Part shown: in pieces, positions 55,696-64,000 of the stretch
Position numbering within the stretch: position 1 is the stretch's first letter
How the letters are laid out: the number at the start of each line of letters is the position of its first letter
From: Allacma fusca
Lineage: Eukaryota > Arthropoda > Collembola > Symphypleona > Sminthuridae
Direction: 5' to 3'
Assembly (NCBI GenBank): GCA_947179485.1
Contig: OX359246.1
Coordinates: 20,026,001 to 20,090,000, forward strand
DNA: 64,000 nt
The notes under the pieces: model-generated
Databases searched by the model: none
The model's input: the letters and a program-made list of their open reading frames with translations, nothing else
What the model was told of the DNA's origin: nothing
Made by a program: the position numbers and the translations under genes

Positions 55696-57751
55696 TTATT
55701 TTTCGTTATATGAATAAGTCCAGCCTTTGCTTAGGTAACTACGCGCTTCATTGTAAGACGGTGAAGGATTCCTGGATGATGAACTGTCGCTTTGTGATGA
55801 AGTATACATGTTAGTTTGGGTCCCATAAGGCATTTCATACGGTGCAGGGGCCCTGTAAGATGAAAGTTCATTGGATGATGGGGTGTAAGAAGACGAAGGG
55901 TAGTTTAATGATCGGGTTCTGTCAGATGAATATTCGGTTGGTGCTGGGGCTCTATCAGATGAATATTTACTTGGTGCTGGAGCACCATCAGATGAATACG
56001 TGGTTGGTACTGGGGCTCGATCAGAAAAATAATTATTTGGTGCTGGAGCACCATTAGATGAATACTCGGTTGGTACTGGGGCTCGATCAGAAAAATAATT
56101 ATTTGGTGCTGGAGCACCATTAGATGAATACTCGGTTGGTACTGGGGCTCGATCAGAAAAATAATTATTTGGTGCTGGAGCACCATTAGATGAATACTCG
56201 GTTGGTACTGGGGCTCGATCAGAAAAATAATTATTTGGTGCTGGAGCACCATTAGATGAATACTCGGTTGGTACTGGGGCTCGATCAGAAAAATAATTAT
56301 TTGGTGCTGGAGCCTCATTAGATGAATACTTGGTTGGTACTGGGGTTCGATCAGAAAAATAATTATTTGGTGTCGGGATCCGGATTCCATCAGGTGAATA
56401 TTTGGGTGTTGCTGTAGCACCATCAGATGAATACTTGGTTGATGTTGGGTCTCGATCAGTTGAATATTCGGTTGGTGCTGGGGCTCTATCAGATGAATGT
56501 TTATTTGGTGCTGGGGCTTCATCAGATGAATATTTATTTGGTGCTGGGGCTTCATCAGATGAATATTTACTTGGTGCTAGGTCTGGGTAAGTTACTCGAG
56601 GTTGAATCGGTGCGGGTGGAGCGTAAGAAGACGAAGGGTTGATCATTGTTGGACCGTTGGAAGATGCAGGTGGATACATTGGCACCGGAGAGCCATAAAA
56701 TGAAGAGGAGTCCATTCCATTTGAACCACCATACATAGACGGCGGGTTCATGGGGGTGATAGCGCTGTTAGATTCTGGCCGGTTAAGTTCTGGGGTTCCT
56801 CGAAACATGCCTTGTGACGCACCATAAGTTGACATCGGGTTCATAGGCGTGGGTACACCATAGGGAGCACGATTCATTGGCGCTGGAGCATTATATGATT
56901 TTGGACGGTACTCTGGTGTCGGGATATGATTAGCATTTGGGGGATAAAAAGGTGCTGGGGTGCCATAGGGCGATTGAGGGTAGGCCTGTGACTGTGTATT
57001 TGCTCCATTGGAAGGTTCCGGGTAAGCCGGTGCTGCTGGACTGTACGGCGATGGAGCGTATGCAATTGAGGGGACGCCAGGAGCTTCCTCGGGGTACGTT
57101 GGTACTGGGTTGTAGCTTGAAGCTGGGTCATCATGATAGTGGGATGGTTCTTCATTGTCCTCATGTTCTTCGTAAGCGTATGGGTACAGTTCCGGAATCG
57201 GAATTGGTTCAGGGCCTTCGTGAATTGGGGCAGGTGAGTGGTAATTGTGGATGGTGTACGTGGTCATAGTGGGAGCAGGGGCATGGTACACAATTTGCGG
57301 TGCGGAATTATCCTGGTAACCGTTACCGTTTGGGTTGTGAGGATAACCTGAAGATCTATCATTCATTCCGTTATAATAATTCTGATTAGGGGACCCACCA
57401 TTGTGTGGTACAGGGAGAGTTGCGTACCCTCTAGGTTGAGGAACTGGTGCGTTTGCGCTGTAACCCGGTGAACCAGGAAAATTTTGATTATGTGCGCCAT
57501 AACCAATGTGGCGTACATTGCGGGTTTTCCCATCCTGCAGTTTTCCAGTGCTGCCCGCTAGGACGGTAGCCAACAGTAAGTACAAACTGAGAACCTGGAT
57601 GAATCAAATAAAAATGAAAATAAAAATAAAAATATACTTTCAAAAACATTCTAAAATATTTTCCCACTGCTTATATACTTAACATATGAAAATAAACAGC
57701 GTCAAATTTCTGAAAATCCGAAGAAAGGTTTTTTTTACTGCTTACCTTCAT
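55696..57751 (-). CDS. Secreted Pro/Ser/Tyr-rich repeat protein, 2 exons
   Basis: 634 aa. Exon 1 (57751-57746) encodes only Met-Lys; exon 2 (57594-55696) continues VLSLYLLLATVLAGSTG, completing a signal peptide. A tiny Met-Lys first exon is common in arthropod cuticle and other secreted structural genes. The mature chain is almost entirely low-complexity: PSPYSPAAPAYPEP-type repeats in the first half, then a block of 22-residue units (APAPNNYFSDRAPVPTEYSS plus two residues), five consecutive copies encoded by 66-bp repeats at 56019-56348, flanked by shorter SSDxAPAP variants. No cysteine-rich or chitin-binding (R&R) motif seen. Likely an extracellular matrix, cuticular, silk-like or adhesive protein; which is unknown. 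Confidence 0.85.
56019..56348 (-). repeat. Five tandem 66-bp coding repeats
   Basis: Units start at 56019, 56085, 56151, 56217 and 56283 (GATCAGAAAAATAATTATTT..). The first four are nearly identical at DNA level, so they expanded or were homogenised recently. The antisense strand is also open across them by periodicity, which is an artefact. Confidence 0.95.
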
Positions 57752-58858
57752 TTTCACCTTAAACACAATCTTGGTTGAAGAATTACTAGATGTTTTCTCG
57801 AGCTGTGGTTGAACAGTTATGGTATGAAATATGATTTGAGTCTCGCATTTTATACCAAAAGTATAAAGTTAATACATTGATAAATGCTAGGACTAAAACC
57901 AAGGTAATTTTACTATTAAACTGGACCAGGCAATGGTACCTGATGAAGTCATGGTCCACATTGCAAAAACATGTTACATGTTTGTTGGTGTGAATAGGAA
58001 TTTTTCGTGGAATTCCAATCCATATTTTCATGTAAAACTAGAAATTTCCCTTCTATTCCATTGAAATGGCTATGAAATGGAGTAATTTATGGAGATTGAA
58101 ACATCTCCCCAGAGATCATGATGAAGCTTAAAGAGCAATTGGAAAGTGCAACTTGGCCTTGAAATACCTTGATGCACCGCTAAGGAATGTTCAATTGACA
58201 TTGTCAATCCCACTGCCCCACACACGACAATCATAAACCACCATGAGCCAAGGTCTTAACGTATTGTTCAATAATGCATTGGAATTTGAAATGTTATTTT
58301 TGTTTGTGGATGCTATATTTAATATCTTTTACATCAAAATATTTGAATGCGTCAATTCTTGAAAAATCATTTACTACGTAAGTTCAACCCCAAATAATTC
58401 CATGCTATCAAACATAGTCGGTACAATTAATAATTAAATGGCGCTTGGATACGAAATATTTACAATCGCTTGCTTTTAAAGTTATGACAAATAAAATGTT
58501 GTGCTGAAATAAAACATTTTCTTAACAATTAGCGTTAACCGTTTTTGACTCTGACTGTTACTGTTTTATTAGGCTTATTCGCGTATCTGTTCGCCTTTTC
58601 TCCGACCAGTCATCAGATTTGAGTGTACTGTTGTGTGTGTCTTTAACAGGGATAGATGAAGGTATACCTTTTCTAAGTTACTAATTTTATCGCAACAAAG
58701 GTTTTTTGCCCCCTCAATCGTCTTGGTTAAATCAACTTGATGGGTTTTGGGAAAGGAGATTTTTAAAGTCTCCGACTCAAATTGCTCTTGAATTATCATT
58801 GCTTCCCCTGCATTTCTAATTAGGTCCTCTTGATTTCCGACTTAAGGCAGTTTCTTTC
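57752..58858. other. Intergenic, no gene seen
   Basis: Promoter side of the repeat protein, then spacer. A 74-codon minus frame at 58575-58799 could be a further 3' piece of the decayed acyltransferase but shows no recognisable motif. Confidence 0.4.
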
Positions 58859-60440
58859 TTAAGGTTTCATTCTCTTCAAACGTAAGCTGACCTCATCCTC
58901 CATTTCAGTTCCGTGTAACTTCGATGCGTTGATTATTACATTCGAGGATGACAATTCTTGCAATTCTGAGGGTATGTAGCATTTTTCTTCAACGGCAAAA
59001 ATTACTTTGGGCATTTCATTAATAATTCTTTGAAGACCCTCTTGAGTCAGCCTTGAAAAATTGGCAGTTAGTGTCAGTTTTAAGTATCCGTTATAGCTGG
59101 TGCTTGTCAAAGAAATCCCTAAAGACGGTTTCATTTTAGTTAGTTTACGTGCTTTTGATATTTTGTATCTACATACATATATTATATAACTGCACCATAT
59201 TATACTGTATAGTAGGTGTGTATTTATTTCTGTGTTCCTATCTGCTCTATCTCTTGCTCTATAGTTCAATGGAGGATAAACACTCAGCTTCTCAACGTCA
59301 GTATTAAAGAGAGAAACTTTCTCCGAAAGGGATGGGATGTTCCTGAGTGTAACAGAACTGTACAGTACACTCGATAAGCAAAATATTTAAGGAAGAGGGA
59401 CGGCAAGGTAAATAAGTAGGACAAAATGTATCTGTAGAAGAACAGAATCTGCTGTGGACTTGCCATTTCACCTAAACGGTTCCTCCGTTGTTTGACAACA
59501 GAGTCACAAAAATCCTGTGGGGTCTCTTGGGCCTCCTGAGTGCGTCATTGTCATAATAAGAAAACACTGATGACCTATTCTGCGCGTTGGAGTTATTGAA
59601 TGACAGAACAGTTGTACTTTCGCTTAACCGGACTGTTTGTAGAAGACGATCTTTTGGCAAGACATTTCTCACTGACGTGATGAAAGCTTTTGCAATCACA
59701 TTTGAAATTGAAGCATTTGTTTGAGCACGAATTCTTTCAAAGTCTTTGACGGTGGTAGGAGATGTTGTTACAAAAAGATTTCGAGTTGAATCCAAATTTG
59801 ATGGAGATGGAATCCAATGAGGGCAAATTTTTTGAAGTAGCTTATGTGTAGCAAAACAAAGGGTCCGTACACCAGTGTATTGACGTACAAAATCAGTTTC
59901 TTGCAATCATCTGGCTGAATATCTTTCGCATTGAAAGGTAATTTGACGTTTTTGTCCCCTAATTGGGTTGACAGCATGATTTGCAGAGAAAGTTCATCCA
60001 TGTATAGGCAGAATGGTACCGAAAAATCTGAACGCTCCTTTCCTTCCCAGTTGCAATAATTATACAGTACACAATTGAAAGTAACTACACCACTACATAC
60101 AATTTACAGTATATTACAGAATTTGGCATAGTTGTGAAACCCAGTAAAATTTGTAATGGTTATATAGTTCAATCATTTAAATTAAGGCTACCTTGGTATC
60201 TTGCGATAAAAATCCAATTCCATTGAGGTCTCTCCGCGCCCATGTCCTCACTAAGTAATGACAGAAGCTCCCATCAGATTGTTTTCATCGTAAACTTTAT
60301 CTTCAGCAAGCCTGAAATGGTTCTTAATATTAAAATGAATATCGTTCTTCCAGCAGGCGTATCCCATAACACTGACCATAATTTTTTCTAATTTTGTGAA
60401 GAACATTTTGTCTAGGTGCATTTTTGTAAAATTTATTTGA
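58859..60440 (-). pseudogene. Wax-ester/diacylglycerol acyltransferase-like gene, decayed
   Basis: Reads as pieces of a WS/DGAT-type O-acyltransferase in the right order on the minus strand. At 60440-60250, WKNDIHFNIKNHFRL and then, in a frame shifted by one base, LLSEDMGAERPQWNWIFIA. At 60001-59830, CKKLILYVNTLVYGPFVLL. In another frame, 59815-59480, FERIRAQTNASISNVIAKAF and PHRIFVTLLSNNGG. At 59130-58859, GISLTSTSYNGYLKLTLTAN. At least two frame changes have no intron signals, and a MITE sits directly upstream (60450-60687). Intact relatives join fatty alcohols or diglyceride to acyl-CoA at the ER. The family call rests on weak motif recall. Confidence 0.45.
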
Positions 60441-60449
60441 AGAATGCAG

Positions 60450-60687
60450 CAGGGGTCGGATTTTTGTAAATCTCCCTGGAAAATCATTTTTGAATTTGCC
60501 TGTTCAATTTTATATCCCTGCGGGTAGGTCTTCAAAGATTTCAAAAATCCCTGCGGGAAAAAAGGCCAGCGATTTTCAAAATCCCAGTTGGTCAGAAAAG
60601 AATCCCTTCCCTTTGAGAATTTGCCTGCCAGAAATATTTTTTCCCTGGGAAGATTCTTCACGTCTTCCCAAAAAAATCCGACCCCTG
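60450..60687. mobile_element. hAT-type MITE (CAGGGGTCGGATTTTT family), copy 2
   Basis: 238 bp with perfect 16-bp inverted ends CAGGGGTCGGATTTTT (60450-60465 and complement 60672-60687). The interior shares CTCCCTGGAA and repeated AATCCCTG with copy 1 at 24796. Flanking octamers (GAATGCAG, TACTGCTG) do not form a convincing duplication. Confidence 0.75.
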
Positions 60688-61246
60688 TACTGCTGAAGCT
60701 GAACTAATCATATGAAACACGCCATTTTGAATTATTATATAACTTTATTTTCGAATTTTAAATAAGCTGTAAAATAGTTTGTAGACCGAAGAAAGTGATA
60801 GTGGAATTTGTAGGCATTGTAGACATTTTGTTAGGCAAAGCTACAAAAATCCGACATAGGAAAGTAGGTATGGAGAAATTGTATATTTCTAGGCTTATAA
60901 ATATATGATGTGAAAACGAATTTAAAGGTGGGTTACAGGTAGGTAAATTCGTTTGGACATCTTTGGGCTGTATGATAAAGTTGAATTGGCACCATTTGGA
61001 CGTTTGGACTATGACTGATGCCCTCGTATATCTAAATACATGAATTCATTATACACCAATGCACAAAAATCGCTGCAAATGACCAATGTAACTTGATGCT
61101 GGACACGAGACAAAATAGTGACAACTACCTGGTTTCACAAGATAAATAATTATCTATGAAATGGACTTTGTTTACGGGTTATAGATATTTAGGTATTTAT
61201 CTTTTATAAGGACCAATGAATTATGTTATGTATACTCATGTTTTAC
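60688..61246. other. Intergenic, no gene seen
   Basis: AT-rich spacer without recognisable content. Confidence 0.5.
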
Positions 61247-61905
61247 AACAGGTGGTAAAGACCAGGCAGTACGTTGTCACACCGTTTAGCCCACACGTAT
61301 TTACACTGATTCATGGATGTGGAAAAGAGACAAAACGTAAGGAGAAACATTGGCAATCATTTATTCTTCTTGTTTTACCATATTTGTTATACATATTTAC
61401 TCTAGTTGCTCATTTCATACATTACATACAGTTACAAAACAAACTCAAACCTACAGTCTAACACTTAAGATTATACTTGACATGTTCGAGGCTCGTAGTA
61501 ACTGCATTCATTCTTAAGACTTCTTTCAGACTCTGTCTACTTCAAATACAGAGACGTTGATACATCTTGTGCTCATCAATGTTCCAGGATTTTTCTAAAC
61601 ATTGCTACTAGGAATTCTCTAGAATGAATTCTGAGACCAATTTGTTGAATTCATCTGGATAACGAAGCTGAAGGTTGTGCTTCCCTCCAGGCCAGATGTG
61701 AAGCCTGTAAAATTGTAAAGAAATTAAAATTACACGCATAAAATAGTGATTTTAATGTTGATTAATGCTTGATTATCCACCGCTTGATTGATTTCTTTTG
61801 CAAATGGTTTTGGATCTTTTATCGTTGATATATAACGTTAACCACCTGTTAAACTGTAGCATCATGTACTCACTCATGTGGTTCTCAATTAAATTTTAAT
61901 TTAAT
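61247..61905. repeat. Duplicated 3' flank of BPHL gene (right copy)
   Basis: Partner of 46614-47220; the last BPHL exon lies inside. The similarity extends through an ATTTTAATTTAATTCAT stretch to the point where the transposon inserted in the left copy. Confidence 0.85.
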
Positions 61906-63259
61906 TCATTGAAACTTGAGACCCTGTTTGTGTGTACAAGAATTCGACAGTGTGTGCTGAAGTTTTTCAATTACATAGTTATGTATGTACATTAGGGTCC
62001 GAGATACGAGAGTTTTTTGGTTTTGTTTGGGGAAAACAAAATTACTCAAGAACAGAAAGTCGGATTTTCGTTCTTGCGAAATTTTGTTTTCCCCGAAAAA
62101 AAAACAAAGAACTCCTGTATCTCGAACCTTAATACATGTAACTGAAAAGTTCCAGCACAGTGAAGACATATACGTGCTGTAAGCTTCTTATGCGAACACA
62201 AACAGCAAAATCGTACGACAGCTAGACTCTGGCTTACCGGATCTCAATAAATTAACTCTAATTCTAAGTGAGCATATAAACTCGTTTACAGTACTGTCTT
62301 GATTAACAATTCTCTGCTACCTCATGCGAGCTGCTGTGTTATGAATTTTGTGATACTACCACGTTGTACAAAAACTTTTGACAGTTAAAATTGCAATCAA
62401 TGACCATGAGCTAGAACATCCTACTAGGTCTTATCATCGGTCAAATGAGCAAAGAGTTACGTCAAGGCGGTAATTCTTCCGGAAACCCTTTCAGATTAGC
62501 AAAGGAGTTCAAAAATACAACGTGCTCACTTTGAATTTTTAATATGGTTCTGAAGATGTAGAGCGTGACCGACAGGAACGATAGGATCACTGTCCCCATG
62601 GATAATAAGTGTCGGGCATTTGACCAGCCCCATCAATTTTTGATGTCCCATGTCTCCACCTTCTTCATAGTAAAACCTCATAATGGACTCTGCCCACCCA
62701 TCCCAAGATCGCCGGAGGTAATCTTCACCGTACACCTTCACGAATGGAGCTTTCATTTCTTCCGACCAGGTTTCAATGCGACTGATAGCTAAATGAACAA
62801 TAAAGATTCCATGCTACAATTAATCACAATCTAAGCCATCAACATATTTAACGATTCATCTATCACCACTCCCTCCAACTAGAACTTACGTCGCTCACTA
62901 ACGACGAACTCGTCAACACATGCAAACGTCCCAAAAATAATCAGATTTTTGACATTTTCCGGTGCGGTTGCAGCAAGATGAACTCCAGTCACACCGCCTT
63001 GGCTCCACCCCAACACAGAATACTTATCGATGCCCACTTTCTGAAAACACCGAATATAATCATTATAAGTATTTACAGTAGGGGGAATTAGCTCAGCGAA
63101 TCAATCCCAATACCATCACATTTAATTACCTTCACAAGCTCTACAAGATAATCCGCATCCCTCTGGAAGTAATTCCCGGAGTAGTCTCTTTCAGGCGGAC
63201 GGCTTCTTCCGTAACCTGGAGGATCCCAAACGACCACAGTGAATTTATCTTTATCTATC
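61608..63259 (-). CDS. BPHL (valacyclovir hydrolase)-like serine hydrolase, 3' four exons; 5' end outside window
   Basis: Alpha/beta hydrolase expected to cleave amino-acid or related esters, possibly mitochondrial as in mammals. Exons on the minus strand: 63259-63130, 63040-62890, 62788-62530, 61704-61608, with consistent GT..AG and frame. Motifs: FTVVVWDPPGYGRSRPPERD, the nucleophile elbow GWSQGG, CPTLIIHGDSDPIVPVGH with the acidic residue, and WPGGKHNLQLRY with the catalytic histidine. The first exon (seen in the gutted sister at 54858-54639) should lie just right of 64000; a short linking exon was not identified in 63260-64000. This is the copy that could be functional. Confidence 0.88.
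61990..62136. repeat. Foldback (near-palindromic) MITE-like repeat
   Basis: About 65-bp imperfect arms: TTAGGGTCCGAGATAC on the left and, inverted, TTAAGGTTCGAGATAC on the right, continuing inward through GGGGAAAACAAAAT and CAAGAAC. A diverged copy sits at the matching place in the left BPHL locus (about 52270-52420), so insertion predates the duplication. Confidence 0.75.
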
Positions 63260-64000
63260 CTAATAAATTACTGAAATTAAATCACGTATATCATTTTCAA
63301 TACACAACATTCCCAGAAACTTTATAGTACTCTCAACTACAAAAGATAAATAGCCTCAAACGGGGACGAGCTCTACCTGCACACAAAACTACCATAAAAT
63401 AATCGTAATAATTCAGTCTTCGAAGGCTAGCCTTCAAAGAAGGCATCACTGAAGGCAGCAGACCAGTTTCAGCCAATTTAAAGAATACGGAATACACATA
63501 TATTTGGAAAGCTTAGCGAAAGTCTTCACAAAATGTATCAAAAATGTTAGACGAATGATGTGCGGGTTAAGAGTAGCCTTCGAATGTACAAAAATATCCA
63601 GCGTATGATGCCCTATGGACAAAATACAAGGTCGGAGTGTGAATGTTATTAAATATTTGTTGGAATTTTAATACATCACAGTCATTTGTGACGACACTAT
63701 AGGTCAAAACTATTAAATTTTCAAAATTAACTAAAGTTTTGATAGCAATTCTAAAATTTTGAAATAAATGAAGGCTCAAAATGAAGGAATGTTATTTTTG
63801 GAGGAAGACCAAAGGAAGCATTTTAAAGGCTTCAATCATTGGTAAGAGAATAAGGAATCGATTTATTTTGATTATATTTGAAGGCTTGAAGGAAAGCCAT
63901 TTCATTTGACGTGTCGAGATGACATTAGAACAGGTTACCCAAAATCCTGGCAGCACGAGCAACTAGATCTCATCCCGTTTGAGGTCATTCAAGTGTGACT
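63260..64000. other. BPHL intron region at the right edge
   Basis: From about 63690 it matches 54121-54600 in the left copy. No further exon could be supported, though one short coding exon is expected between the first exon and 63259. Confidence 0.5.

Noticed and set aside
56019..56348. Regular repeats considered as a CRISPR array
   Set aside because: Units are contiguous with no unique spacers, lie within a coding frame, and the DNA is eukaryotic.
55905..56555. A 216-codon frame rich in His, Gln and Ile in another minus-strand frame of the repeat protein
   Set aside because: It exists only because a 66-bp repeat (a multiple of three) keeps alternative frames open. The secreted-protein frame has a signal peptide and splice sites.
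1..64000. tRNA, rRNA or other structural RNA genes
   Set aside because: None was noticed by eye; a covariance-model scan would be needed to exclude small ones.

Overview
The window is gene-sparse, AT-rich animal DNA with short introns, simple repeats and many transposable elements of different ages. It carries ionotropic-receptor-like genes, a trypsin with an N-terminal pro-peptide, SLC5 transporters and a bacterial-type peptidoglycan amidase split by introns. This points to an arthropod. A springtail (Collembola) is my best guess, but that is inference from gene content only.

Layout. 1-5923: two head-to-tail SLC5 sodium:solute symporter genes on the minus strand. The left one is cut by the window edge; the second is complete (11 exons, 596 aa). 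A non-autonomous hAT-like element (1398-2283, 8-bp target duplication) lies between them. 7148-16679: a stub of SLC5 exon 1 followed by a young, nearly complete Ty3/gypsy-type LTR retrotransposon (7293-16679; LTRs differ at one visible site). Its gag, protease and pol lie in successive -1 frames, and the gag/protease junction has a textbook slippery heptamer with a downstream stem-loop. 16735-31398: duplicated flanking blocks, a decayed hAT transposon, a broken ionotropic receptor (copy A), a probable solo LTR, an SLC5 pseudogene, and one intact ionotropic-receptor-like gene (copy B, 29254-31398). 32400-33273: the amidase gene, four exons, minus strand. 34559-35601: a second hAT-type MITE. 37219-38457: a third, truncated receptor (copy C) inside a block duplicated from copy A. 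40138-40818: a TA-flanked MITE. 41426-43289: a complete trypsin gene (minus). 44922-46436: an unrecognised secreted protein. 46979-54858: a gutted valacyclovir-hydrolase-like (BPHL) gene whose middle is replaced by a 5-kb DNA transposon (TNP2-type transposase plus a DUF4806-type protein) and by part of a second, related element. 55696-57751: a secreted Pro/Ser/Tyr-rich protein with 66-bp tandem repeats. 58859-60440: a decayed acyltransferase-like gene. 61608-63259: the BPHL sister gene that still has its catalytic exons, running off the right edge.

The host genes do not form a pathway. Their common theme is local duplication followed by decay: SLC5, receptor, trypsin last exon and BPHL all occur as intact copies plus fragments, and mobile elements have inserted at or near many of the broken copies. 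Exon boundaries were read by eye from splice sites and frame continuity. Introns, superfamily names and horizontal-transfer ideas need database checks.
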